NCBI RefSeq assembly: GCF_051020955.1
Contig: NC_135016.1
Coordinates: forward strand, 10,496,001 to 10,560,000
Source of the DNA: Megalopta genalis
Taxonomy: Eukaryota > Arthropoda > Insecta > Hymenoptera > Halictidae
Length of the DNA stretch: 64,000 nt
Reading direction: 5' to 3'
Part shown: positions 10,064 through 21,592 of the stretch, piece after piece
Position numbering within the stretch: position 1 is the first letter of the stretch
How the letters are laid out: each line of letters starts with the position of its first letter
Program-made: the position numbers and the translations under genes
The notes under the pieces: generated by a model
Seen by the model: the letters and a program-made list of their open reading frames with translations, nothing else
Database searches by the model: none
Told to the model about the DNA's origin: nothing

Positions 10064-13000
10064 CTAAAATACTGAAAGCTGTGTCACGATTAAAATCAGT
10101 GAAACAAGTAAGCCGGAGCTGATCCTCCGAGCGCCATTTTGGTACCAGTGAAAAAACAGTGCTGGAAAATAACGGAAGAAGCCTTTACTCGCAAAATATT
10201 ATTATTAGCGCGTTTTGAAAATCTCACACGAATCGAAATGACATTTATAAACTCACCTGTGTCTTCGCGATTCGTGATCCATCCGACCACGGGTTCCATT
10301 TCATTCTGTCTTTTCAGCCATTGATTTAGGGGTTCGAAGTACCTTATCATAGCTCCTGCGTCCATTCTATTTGTTCTGCCTCTTGTCATCTGCCTTAGAA
10401 CGTCTTTCCACGACCTTGAGGAACCCATTGACAATACATCGCTAAAATAATTAACAGGCCAATTGTGAAATGCATAGCTTATACATATAATTTATTAGCT
10501 GTTTTTTATTTTGTACGCACGATAGGAGTCTGCCTGCCTCTCGGGATCTATAAAAGTCACAGGTGTACAAATCACCGGTGTGACCTGCGATTTCGCACAG
10601 TGATTCGTACAGCTGGAATTGCAGTACTACACCAACGAAGTATCTGGAAGCAGCAGTAAGACAATAATAAATTCTAGAGCCATTAAACATGATCAAAATC
10701 GACTATTCGCAGCTAAGCATTTATCAATCAATTTCCCGACAGCAATCGCAATTTTAGTTGTCGATTAACGAGTCGTACTTGGCGTAAAGTGCGTCCGCAG
10801 GAACATGGTACTTTGAGCCAGGATCAAAGTCTCTTTCCGATCTTGGCACTGGTGGTACAATTCCTTGGTATTGCAATCTTAATTCCCACCAATTATTCGT
10901 CATATCGGCGACGCCGTCGCGAAATACACGCCACCTCCACTTTAAATATTAAAGTCAAGTATGTACGAGATCTCGATCAAAGTGGCAACTTAAGAATATA
11001 ATTGGAATGGTAAAACCTCGTCGACGATGTATGCGAATGGCATGTAGGCAACTTTACGAAGGGCCATTAGCATCAGGAAGTTGATACTGCTGCCGTAATC
11101 GTCGGTCGAGTTATTGTGAAGTCCAATTCTGCTTAAATGCTGGGAAGTGAAGACGGAGAGGCCGATGGCGTCGCTGACTGCCTCGAAGAACCCTAAATTC
11201 ATCAATTCAGCTCCGATATTAATTTATACATTGCTAGATAAATATTTTTTATTAATTCAAATTTATGTTGTTCACTTTGATTTTAGATTCCAAGATTTTA
11301 TTCAGAGTTTAGAATTTAAGATTTTATTTAGACTTTAGAATTCATGGTTTTATTTATAGATTTTAGATTATGATTTAGATTAGATTTTATATTCTAAGAT
11401 TTTATTTAGACTTTTGATTGTACGATTTTTTATTTAGATTTTAGATTTTAAGATTTTATTTAGATTTTAGATTCTAAGATTTTATTTAGGTCTTCGATTA
11501 TATGATTTTATTTAGATTTTAGATTCTAAGATTTTATTTAGATTTTAGAGTCTAAGATCTTATTTAGATTTTAGATTCTATGATTTTATTTAGATTTAAA
11601 ATAGATAGTCGAAAACTATTTAAAATTTTAAGCACATTTATGATGAAAATTATTAATAATAATAATAATCAAAATAATTGAAATAATTACGTTATTTATT
11701 TGCAACTTTAACAGCTAGGCGCATAAGCCTCATGCTATCCTCAAAGACTTAATCAATTTTCGATTTTCGATTTAGATTCACTGATTCAGATTTCGGTCCA
11801 TTTCTCGCATAATTAATTATTACCTGGAATCGCTTCATTTCGGAACAATAATGGCTGGTCCCTATACTGCAAGAAGTACTGCAAACGAGCAATCTCCTGA
11901 TGAGTCGATAGAAGATCATCCATAGTGACCCTCGTGCATTGTTTTATCCTGCAATTTCGTACATGTATCATTCCAAACAATGAATGAAAAAATATTATTT
12001 ATTAAATACCTGTAGTCTATCCTGTTGCAAAAATCCCACGCACTAGAGGTGCACTTCACTTCCCTGTCTATGGGTTTCTCGAACATGGAGAACCTCCAAA
12101 ACTCAGGCGGCATGGGTTTCATCCCCAAAGAAGTGAAGAACTCCTCTGCTATTTGGAACATCCTTAAACATTTTTTCATTTGACAAAATTCAGTTAAACA
12201 AATACGAATACTGCTTTCACGTGATTACCTCAACGGTGTGAAGCCTTGAATCATCATGTCCAAAGACACGTCGAGCCTTCTGCTCGCTGGAAATGGCTGA
12301 ACAACGTCGAAAATGTCCTCCCAATTTTGAGCCCACATGTTTCCCAAAACGTGCGCCGGAAGTGGGCCGTCTCTTCTTATCTTGTCGCCGTATCTTTCGT
12401 ACAATTTTGTTCTGACATAGGTGAACAGATTCTTGTAGAGATGCATTATGGCTGACATTATGTCCGCCGTGCTCTGCTGGAAGTGCTCGTCGTCGAAGAG
12501 TTCCTTCATTTGGTCGCCTGCGTTCTCGAATCCTGCGGACGACATAAACTCAAAACTGCTCTAAATAAATAGGTATACTTATTAGGAAGCCTCGTGTAAT
12601 TTTAGTAAATGTTCTTTCATGTTTCTGAATGCTGCGAGACAAAAAACGTGATCACTAGACCTTGAATTTTTATACGAAATCAGAATTTCAGAATTAAATA
12701 ATTAATAATAATTTTAGTAAGTCAAAAATAATATTCTTATTATAATGCTCTTAATAATGTTAATAAGTTCAACATAATATTTCCGTTATAATATATAATA
12801 TTAATATATAATTATATAATATATAATTCTCTTAATTAATGTTAATGAGAGAGTTCAGGATAATATTCCTATTATAACATTCTACATAATTTTTAATAAG
12901 TTCAGAATAATATTCCTACTATAACATTCTAAATAATTTTTAATAAATTCAGAATAAATTCCTCTGTCATTTCTACAGTTTTGTATTTCTTCTATTTACT

Positions 13001-14154
13001 TTTTTAAGCAAAGGTGCATTGGTACCAATCCGGAGCTTGTGTTTCCAAAAACATGAAAGAACATCCTGCACAACTCGCAGAATTATTTGGCATATTATAA
13101 TCTACCGTTTAATCTAGCTGCTTGATTAGCAAGCTGTATATATCTCATGTATTTGTTCTTCAGCTGAGGTCCAGTTGCTTCGTGCCAGGCGTGCCAATAA
13201 TACAACAACTCGTCGTAGTCCTTCGATCGCGCCATTATTGTACTAACGTCTAAGAAGCATGAAAGAAAATGATATAGCAACCCTGACCAACAATCCCGAA
13301 TGACTTAATTATACGTGATTCAGATGACAAACCGTGGTCCAAAGTCAAGTCACAATTAGCCCCAATGGTTCTGTAAGGGCACAGTCTCGTTCTGGCGTAC
13401 ACCTCCTTCATTTCTGCAATCAGGCTGTGTACCTGTAATTTACTTGTTTGAGTCACGAGCATCTTTACATACAATTCAGTACTAAATTACCTCGTTAAAC
13501 TTGTCGTCGGTCAAAGAGTTCCGTCCTTTCACAGCGATCATTTTGAGCTCTCTCCTGGCCAAGGGATCAGGAATTCGGCTCCAAGCGAAGCCGATCGCCT
13601 TCTTCCAGGATATCCTGTCAAATTTCAACTTCAACGCCTGCTCCTCCAACTGAAACAATCGAACCACCCTCGATTTGTTCGCTGGAATATCTGTTCATCG
13701 AAATGTAATTCGACGTTACCATTCGTCTCCGATTCGTTTCGGAGACATTGGTAGCGAAGTTCCACTGCGCCGTCATCACCCTCGTGCACATCGTCGAAGC
13801 CTCGCTGTCGTACTCCCTCAGAAACTGAAGAGCGTCGCCCAGGTTCAGGTTCATGCCCTTAAAATCACGAGAAAAGTTGCTCCTGCTGGCCTAGATATCA
13901 CGCACGTGCGATTCCCGGGCTAATTAGAATTTCAAATGCTAACGTATCTGGGAGACCAAACGTTTCTTGGAGCGTGTCGGACAAGTAGGCTCGTATCGAA
14001 CCGTATCATCTATTAAATACCGTTAACGATCATCGAGCAAGACCATAATCCCCAGCGGCTTCAGAATTTCACTCACCTCCAAATACTTTTGGAAATATCC
14101 CCGGATCAGAGAACAGATCGTCATCGCGAGGACAAATCTCCCCGCGAACCTCAT
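10064..14154 (-). CDS. Catalytically degenerate angiotensin-converting-enzyme-like protein (M2 family)
   Basis: Thirteen exons join in phase to 647 aa: 14154-14077, 13857-13720, 13649-13491, 13432-13333, 13249-13106, 12532-12229, 12162-12010, 11948-11824, 11192-11017, 10939-10779, 10643-10521, 10441-10257, 10161-10064. ACE landmarks are clear: NFATNV, RSKDYDELLYYW, AEEFFTSLGMKPMPPEFWRF, SAWDFCNRIDYRIKQC, DKWRW-like EWRWRVF, VLQFQLYESLCEIAGHTG and ALIRYFEPL-like MIRYFEPLNQWL. The zinc motif HEMGH is replaced by QEIAR (exon 11948-11824), so both histidine ligands are gone, and the substrate-contact His of CHASAWDF is Thr. The third ligand Glu (FEAVSD) and the KYH and two Tyr near it remain. An N-terminal signal peptide (MRFAGRFVLAMTICSLIRG) and a hydrophobic C-terminal tail (SSGLLVSLILIVTQLSVF) suggest a surface-bound or GPI-anchored ectoprotein. 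Peptidase activity is not expected. It resembles the non-catalytic Ance relatives of insects such as Ance-3; that orthology is inferred. Confidence 0.93.
11270..11600. repeat. Minisatellite in an ACE-like intron
   Basis: About ten or more variants of TTTTAGATTCTAAGATTTTA followed by TTTAGA occur in tandem (unit roughly 27-32 bp) inside the 631-bp intron between the zinc-motif exon and the FEAVSD exon. It explains the unusual T and A strand skew there. Confidence 0.85.
12533..13105. other. ACE-like intron, AT-rich
   Basis: This 573-bp intron holds only AT-rich low-complexity sequence, including repeated phrases near GTTCAGAATAATATTCCTA (12850-12960). No gene or element is recognised. Confidence 0.6.
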
Positions 14155-16822
14155 GTCGGCTGCTTTCGAAGAGCACTTGGAAATCGGTCAAACGCGATGA
14201 GAAAGCCGACGAACTTTCTCGAGATCGGTTTTATTTGTCATTGAAATTAGACTGCAGGATGTTCACGCAACGGGACATTGGCTAATTCCTTCGCGCACTA
14301 TCGAGCACGCCAGTTTCCTCATTTTTGGTGTTCAGGTTCGACGAACTATTTTCGTTCCGTCGCCGACGCCGTTTCCGATCGCGCAGATTTCAACCTGTTG
14401 ATCCGCGTATTAAGATCGCGATTGGGTAGTTACTTTTGCGAGATTTTGGCGCTGTAGACTCAACAGTTAATTGCGGATTTTATGCATTTGTAATGAAAAT
14501 ATGCATTAGAAGAATTGACGAATATTGTTACATTATTCACATTTCATTAAAACCGTTTGAAGAAGTACTTTTTTATTGAACCTTTTTCTCTTGTAATTTA
14601 TGTAAGGACTACTTATTTCGTGCTAAAATCCACAGTGTACTTATTACACAGAACACAAGAGTAATCGTTCAAGCTAGCTTGGAAGATGTACTACACGATT
14701 TTTTATGATTTAAGACGATTCGATTACAAGTGTAGGAAATATCGACGTTGCAAGACAGTTCCTCAAATGAATATTGTTGAACAACAACGAATAATCATAT
14801 TTGAAGCTTCAATGTTGAATTTCACAATTTTGCATCATTTCAGATAACCCAGTCACGAGGCCCCAATCAAAGTCCAATCATCATTTCATAAGGCAGCTTC
14901 AAAGAACTGCAATTTTGTTAAATAAAGCTAGAATGATGGCTCGAATGTTAACTTTCGCGACTTGTCATCATTAAAGATGATCAAATTCTGCGATTTTTAG
15001 GACTGTGATGTCACAAGTGAACCTTATTGAACCGAATACACAAATGATCGCCGAAGCTATCCCGAAAGATGAATTTCACGACGTTTTATCATTTGGAACG
15101 ATCCAATTATGAACGAACGAAATTACGAGAACCGTCTGACACGTGACTCTTTCTGAACAAAATCCAACGATGTGTTTATAAACTAGCTTGAAAATCCAAT
15201 TGCACGATTTCCAGTAATTAAAAATGAACCAATTCTGAGATAGCTGCGGTCTCGCAAGCGTACGTTATCGAACGAAATCCACGAATCGCGCAGACTTCAA
15301 CCTGTCGCTCCACATACTGAGATCACGGTTGGCTAGACAATGTCACCTCCGGAGGATCACCGGATCGAAGGGAGTGTCCCGATCGGATTTTCGACTGGCA
15401 CTGTCAATTCGGTAGCTGATCGAACGTTCGCCGCGTCGATGTTGTCGTCGCGGCAAAACTGAATCGCCGCAGAAAAGAGAAACATGGTCTTCCGGGACGG
15501 ATATTCCACGGGCGAAAAGAGGAAGGGACAGGCATCGCCGGTGCGTGAAGCGTGACTACCCAGCACACACCGCGGCACACGCCAAAATCCTCCCATCTTC
15601 GGCTTCGCTGGTATTTCTTAACGCACTCATTGCTGCCTGCCGTGAATATAGTTGATCGCAGGAACGGAGTCCTGTTTACGAAAGCAAATATACGTGCGCG
15701 CAGGACGAGGACGGTAATTGGGTCACACGTTGGGGTTGCGGAAATTAGCCGAATGGCGGAACGGGTCAAGCCTAGCCTTGCAGGTTGCACGGTGCAAGGT
15801 GCAACTTTGCTGCACTTCGTCGAAATCAGTTTTATTTCTTTTTCTAAATTTAGATTTTTAGAGGCTTAATCATTTGTCTAGGCACTCTATTTTATTTCTG
15901 TCCTTAATTCGCTGTTGTTAAACATAGATTTATGTACATTTAACGATCTTTGTCACTTTAATTTTTATTGTGAACTGATATTGACTTATAGTTTAAAGAC
16001 GTGATTAAAAATACGTTTCAGTTTCTCCATTTTATATTTTTGTTCTTAACTCTCTGTTTTTAAATATTGTGGCTGATCTATTTGCGCAAAATGATCTTGA
16101 TCGCTAAGAATTATTTGAATTGACTTAAATTTTGGAGACGTAATTGAAAATATGTTTCGGTATATCCTTTTATTTTTATCCTTAACTCTTTGTTCTTTGA
16201 TGTACACAAAATTTTATTGCGAACTGATATTGACTTACATTTTAATGATACGACTGAAAATATACTTCGGTATCTTCATTTTATCTTTGTCCTCGATTCT
16301 TTGTTTTTATTGTAATCTTCATTCTGCATACATATTAATGTTTCATTTGTATCCATCAGCTTTGGTACTGTTTACATTGTCTAAGAAATTGTCGTCACAG
16401 TACAAGAGGATCATTTATTTTTTCACTTGTCGAGAAACGTTCGAATCGTTTTTCGTCGGTGCAACAATGTTTCTCGACGATGCTTTTTACACAAGGCACA
16501 ATACACAGAAAGTACGAGTACCATGGAAAGTGTACGGCTGTTTCCTTCGGCTTCGAGACAAGCACCGTAACTCCAATTACTCGGTGGCGTAACCAGTGCC
16601 GGTACCGAGCCGCGTAATTTTCTTTTACAGATATAATTGCGTCCTCGCGGAGACTTGTGCGACGGCTGGAAACGATTTCGGATGCCGTCAGTCGGATACC
16701 ATCAAAACCAGAAGTTTATGCCCAGAACGGAGCGATCGGGTACACCGTGTCGGAGATCCTCCTAATACTGAAACGAAACCAAAGGTAAGAAATCACAGGA
16801 CTGGCAACATCTTTCTTCGAAT
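14155..16822. other. Intergenic stretch upstream of the ACE-like gene
   Basis: No gene is recognised. The stretch should contain the promoter and 5' UTR of the ACE-like gene. It includes a roughly 127-bp-period diverged tandem array at 14.66-15.35 kb. Between 15.35 and 15.79 kb the sequence is less AT-rich and has overlapping open frames on both strands, none with recognisable motifs. Confidence 0.6.
14665..15345. repeat. Diverged tandem array, period about 127 bp, upstream of the ACE-like gene
   Basis: Related blocks start near 14673, 14806, 14928, 15052 and 15183, each with an AAGCT or AGCTTG core followed by forms of GATGAATTTCACGA, TTTTATCATTTGG and ATCCAATTATGA. A phrase at 14382-14435 (ATCGCGCAGATTTCAACCTG) returns at 15284-15340 as ATCGCGCAGACTTCAACCTG, bracketing the array. 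Copies are strongly diverged. Confidence 0.55.
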
Positions 16823-19800
16823 TCACCTTTCTTTCGGGCCAAGACTGCTTCCTTTGCCATGGATCTGTTTAAGAGATGTCTGGAATATTATTCTTTCGAC
16901 GTATTTACGCCTTTCTAATCGTTTGTATTTCTTCTGCAGCTGCTCCACTTCAGCGTACACCTTCACGAACTCTAAAATATCTGGCACCTGCCAGAAACAA
17001 TCTCAATTTAGGTAATGATCGTAAAAGAGAGAAATAAAATATAAACTAAATAAAATAAATTCTCCCCAACTCGCGCTTGGGTTGTGCACAAAGGTGGACA
17101 ATTTGGGAAGAGGAGATGCGATTATTTGAGCCTTGCGGCTTGTTTTTATAGTTTATAATATAATAATATAATAATATAATATAATTTAATATAATATAAT
17201 ATAATATAATATAATATAATATAATATAATATAATATAATATAATATAATATAATATAATATAATATAATATAATATAATATAATATAATATAATATAAT
17301 AATAATCCCAAAAGGTTCTAAAAGTTCTAAATCCCGATTGTCAACAACTATAAAAACGAGCCGCAAAGTTCGAATAATCGTACCTCCTCTTCCCGAATTG
17401 TCCATTGTTGTTTCGAAGCTGAGGATCGATTAGGTTGAATCTACTGTAATTCCAAACTTCCCAGATCGTATGCAACAGAACCGGTTGATTCACGAATGAA
17501 GCAGTTACGCTAATTAGAAAGTTTCTTAAGAAACCTACGGCGATTTTAATAAACAGATTGAATCCGCGATGACTCACGGAATGATTATCAACGTAGGTGA
17601 TCAGATTGTTCCGATCCTTGTCCACTTTAGCCACGTCCTGCTGCACCTGTTTGTACTCGACGCGCAGCTCGCGAATCTGGTTATCCCTTTGCAACATTTC
17701 CTTCTTCAAGCCATTCAAAGTCTGCTGCAGGTCTCTCAACTTCTGCTTGCGCTGCGTCAGCTTCAGGTGATAATGTCCTGCAGTGGTAAGAGCAATTAAT
17801 AAACAGTGTTATGCGCCTTGACAAGGCGCAACGATAATAGCGAGCCACCGTCTGAGTAGATAAGGTAACAATTAACTAGCAATTAGGAGATAAAGGTAAC
17901 CATTATTTCTTAGCAACTTAAAGACAGAATAAATGAAAGATCCACCGGCCAGCTGTTTGCTAGTCGAGATTTACGACATGTCAGTGGCTATCGAGCGAGA
18001 AGTCAGACCTCAGAAGAGCACGTGCCTACAAAACGACGCCTAAATCTCTAAGTCTGTCTTCAATATTAATTAATAGACTGTGGATCTTTATGTAAAATAA
18101 AAGTTTTCTTCATTAATTGCACGATATAGGAACTACGGTAAGTTTTCCCTAATTTGCGTTCAGATTGCGCACAAAAATGGACAATTTGGGAAGAGGAGAT
18201 ACGATTATTCGGGCCTTGCAGCTTGTTTTTTTATAGTTTACAATATATCTAATATTTTATACTTTATAATATAATATAATAATAATATAATATAAGAATA
18301 ATATACTAATAATATGATATAATAAAATAATATACTAATAATGTATATTAATGTTTATAATATAATATAGTTTATATTTTTATACTTTTTTTATACTTTA
18401 TAATATAATAATAATATAGTAATAGTAATATAATATAATAAAAATGTAATAAGAATAATATACTAATAATGTATATTAATGTTTATAATATAATATACTT
18501 CATATCGTTTATAAAATCGAGCCGCAAGGCTCGAATAATCGTATCTCTTTTTCCCAAACTGTCTGTGCACAGACATCTTGTTTTTGTGCACAATCTGAGC
18601 GTAAATTAGGGAGAATACACTGTACATAGACATTTACTCCTTCTCTTAATAACTTTAACGAGCTAACAGCAATGCAATCATATCTTCAAATTGTTTAAAT
18701 GAACTTGCCATTTTCCATTTAATCTGCATATTTTTCTCATAAATGTATAAAATCCGTAATTTACTAATTAGAGACATCTGAAATTACTAGCTGTAGATTT
18801 TCCTAAAAAATAGAGGATTCCAAACGTCCGTGTCATAAATCACTCAACGTGTAAAAAAAATTCTAAAACCGCTATTCGCTTCTTAACAAACAGGTTCATA
18901 TAGTTTTCCTGATCGCCGAGATCGGACAGTGGTCTAACAGTTCTGCACCTGCAATCCTCTTCATGTCCAGCACGTACACCGACTTCTCCTCGATCATCCT
19001 TACGTAATCCTTGTTCTGGATATTCAATTGTTGAAAGTCGACGGCGCGTAACGCCTCCCCGAGCTGCTCCCTCTGGGCCAGCTGGTGTCTAGTCTTCTTG
19101 ATCAGCATCCTATGAGTCGCGCTCCTAAGCCTCAGCCGCTCTATTATCGTGTTCGCCGATTTCAGCCATTCTTCGATGAATCTATGCGAGAATCGACAGA
19201 CGAACTGCATGTTTCTCCGTGTAACAATGCATCCCGGAATAAGTGCATTCACCTCACGACTCTCTCGGCTGGGATCTTCCCGGTGATGGGGTCCACGCCT
19301 CCGACCACCACGTTCTCCTCGAACTCCTCCTTCGCCTCCTGCACCTCGCTCATGCGAATCTCCAATTCCTCCATCTCTGCTCGCATGATCGTTGTCCTCT
19401 TCTCCACCGTGATCTTCAATTCGTTCAGATTCTTTGTCATTTGATCCACCTCTTTGTTCGCCATCACTATGCGATGCGCTATTGGCACCCTGGTCGGTTC
19501 GATTATATGCGGAATTTTTATTTTAATTTATTTTAATTTTTATCGATTGGTACCGATCGTTAATGATCAATTCGTCAGCTTGTACGATTAATTGTCAAAG
19601 CTTGTCATTCAAAATCTTTAGCAATATTTTATCTATAGTAATTGTTGAAGCTAGTTAGTAAGATAATATCGACGTTGTACTATCATTTAGGATGATACAA
19701 CTACGACTATTGTATTTTGCGTAAATTTATAGCTTCTCTTTGGCGACGTTTTTATCATATTTTTTAAGAGGATATGATGTATTTAATGCGATAAATAGAA

Positions 19801-21174
19801 TAAATATAACTGTGTATGCTAACTAGGGATTTTTATGCTATTTCCCAGTTTCAGTGCCTCAAAAGGGGAATTTTAGATTCGACAATTTGGATTCGAGTCT
19901 TGCAGCTTGTTTTTGTAAACAATATAAACTATATTATATTATATTATAAACTATATACATTATTATTATTGTTATATTATTACATTACTATATTATTATA
20001 TTATATTATTATTTTATCATATTATTATATTATATATATTATAAACTATAAAAACAAACCGCAAGGCTCGAATCGTATCTTCTCTTCCCAAATTGTCCAT
20101 TTTTGTGCGCAATCTGAGCGCGAATTAGAGAGAAATTACTGTATAGGGTTAATAAATGAGCAATAAGTAGCAATTAACTAACTTCGTACTGTCAGTCGGT
20201 TTCCACGTGGGAAACACACTGGTAATCGGAGTTCTAGTTTCGGATAACACGCTGATCATGCTGGGTGTGCTCGCACGGCTGCTGATTGTCTTACGTCTTA
20301 GCGCATCCGGTATAGTTACCACGCTGTCCCGGAAACTCATGCGGGATGCTCGCATCGACATCATACGGGTTATCCTTCTTGTGTATTTCGTCCTTTCCAG
20401 CATTTGCGTTATGGCTTTTCGAGATAATGTTCACTTTTTACTTCTGGATTTATGTGTAATATATCCATGTGTTATATTATAACGTTAGTAGAGCATTTAC
20501 TATAGCTTCGGATCAGTGTCTTTTGCCAACAAATTTTTTAACTTTAAGGATAGTTTCTCAATGAAATATTGTCTTGGATTTCGGCAATGACAACGGCAAA
20601 TTTTGAACAGCTTCGAAATGTTATGAATCAATGCAAACTTAATTTTACTGAACGCAAGAAAAAATTATTTTAGGACACATACTTGTTTAGCAATAAATTA
20701 GCATTTGGAGCAGATGCAATGTGCTCGAATTAGCGAGGAGAATTATTTGCAATTAAGTCGTTGTTCGTGCATGAAGAGTTAAGGAAATTCTGATTCACTT
20801 TGAAAGTGCTTTGGAAGCTAAGTGATTCCAGATCTGTTACTGGAGGAAATAGGAATTTCATCGTAATGAAATCTACGTTAGTGAAACATAAGCGGCCAAA
20901 TTACATCTCATGATTTGGGGATCAATTCGCGTCAGGTATCGTTCGTACACGTCGTTCTCCAAAGTAATCATCCAAATCTGCTGCAGAAGATCGTCCTGCA
21001 TCTGCATCAACTCTTCGTAATTCATGGCTAGAATCGAAGAAACTCTCAAATTACTTTGAAATCTAACAGATAACGTAATCGATATAGACAGTCGTATTCT
21101 ATGTCCTCCTCCTGTTTCATGGTAACACGCGACGCCATGCTGAATATACTCCCTCGCATCGACACAGGATCCAT
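16823..21174 (-). CDS. CCDC113 / CFAP263-like ciliary coiled-coil protein
   Basis: Exons at 16823-16987, 17578-17777, 18949-19181, 19253-19489, 20183-20414 and 20905-21027 join in phase to 395 aa if translation starts at the ATG at 21025 (MNYEELMQMQDDLLQQIW). An ATG at 21174 opens another candidate first exon (MDPVSMRGSIFSMASRV) whose donor is unclear. The strongest match to human CCDC113 is LAQREQLGEALRAVDFQQL plus NIQNKDY, against LRQKEEVSEALHDVDFQQL plus KIENAQF. The N-terminal LENDVYERYLTRIDP matches ETEMFEKYYAKLEP, and 395 aa is close to the human 377. Most of the protein is predicted coiled coil. CCDC113 works with CCDC96 at axonemal radial spokes in motile cilia, so sperm or chordotonal neurons are likely sites. 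The related CCDC96 is the alternative identity. The 20183-20414 acceptor is a weak, purine-rich AG. Confidence 0.82.
17052..17407. mobile_element. Palindromic MITE copy 1 with a long TATAA microsatellite loop
   Basis: The left arm has GCACAAAGGTGGACAATTTG and GGAAGAGGAGATGCGATTAT and the right arm is its inverted copy (AATCGTACCTCCTCTTCCCG). The loop is a near-pure run of TATAA repeats from about 17157 to 17302, followed by AGTTCTAAATCCCGATTGTC. The right end appears truncated. It lies in the last intron of the CCDC113-like gene. Confidence 0.85.
17157..17302. repeat. TATAA pentanucleotide microsatellite
   Basis: About 146 bp of nearly uninterrupted ATAAT/TATAA repeats form the loop of the palindromic MITE. 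Translated on the minus strand this gives the spurious YYIILYYI peptide repeats. Confidence 0.95.
18065..18770. repeat. Old dispersed repeat interrupted by a MITE
   Basis: AGACTGTGGATCTTTATGTA and AAATAAAAGTTTTCTT (18065-18115) on the left, and CATAAATGTATAAAATCCG (about 18735-18755) on the right, resemble the two halves of a repeat also seen near 26.10-26.32, 35.39-35.59 and 60.08-60.40 kb. A palindromic MITE (18136-18622) sits between them. Confidence 0.45.
18136..18622. mobile_element. Palindromic MITE copy 2
   Basis: The arms are complementary: GCACAAAAATGGACAATTTG followed by GGAAGAGGAGATACGATTAT on the left and AATCGTATCTCTTTTTCCCA on the right. The loop is AT-rich (TATAATATAATA). A TA dinucleotide flanks each end (18134-18135 and 18623-18624). 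It lies in a CCDC113 intron. Confidence 0.85.
19861..20141. mobile_element. Palindromic MITE copy 3, left end truncated
   Basis: The right arm is complete (CGCAAGGCTCGAATCGTATC ... GAGAGAAATTACTG then TA). The left arm retains only GACAATTTGG and the GAGTCTTGCAGCTTGTTTTT block. The loop is a TATTATATTA tract. It lies in a CCDC113 intron. Confidence 0.8.
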
Positions 21175-21592
21175 TTTTCCTTTGATTAGGCTAGATAAAC
21201 ATACAACTAATTATTTGATATAAGTAATTGCAGAATTCTTAGCGAACGATGTATAAAATAAAAAGATAACATACTTGTTCTATCGACAAGAAAAATAGAA
21301 TAACGAGTTCTCTGGAACCTTGTGATTTTAATTTTCACTTCGATATTGATTTTATTCGATTGCAATTTATAATTTTTATGTGTCGAAAATGCTCAGATAT
21401 TGCGGCACAGTCATCGCACAAACATGGAAAGCGAAACAGGGTTAGGTTAGCGAAGGATGGCTGCATTCAGATCAATGAATAGGTGAGTTGTTTCACTGTC
21501 TCGTGATTTAATTATGATTATGTACAAAGTGTAACAAATATTCGTGGCACGTGGGGGACGGTAACACTGCTATCGAGTGACAAATTGTACGT
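21175..21592. other. Short intergenic stretch between FAIM and the CCDC113-like gene
   Basis: This roughly 420-bp gap must hold both the FAIM 3' end and the promoter of the CCDC113-like gene. I see no distinct element apart from the possible 5' UTR exon of the latter. Confidence 0.5.

Noticed and set aside
13650..13719. Read-through of the 70-bp ACE intron as coding sequence
   Set aside because: Reading through either breaks the frame before EEQALKLKFD or adds residues absent from the family. A GTAACG donor with a TTTCAG acceptor joins NRRRM to LEEQALKLKF in phase.
15404..15790. 128-codon minus-strand frame upstream of the ACE-like gene
   Set aside because: Considered as an upstream ACE exon, but the 14154 exon already supplies a start and signal peptide, and this frame has no ACE similarity.
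17046..17405. 119-codon minus-strand frame with YYIILYYI repeats
   Set aside because: It is a translation of the TATAA microsatellite in a palindromic MITE.
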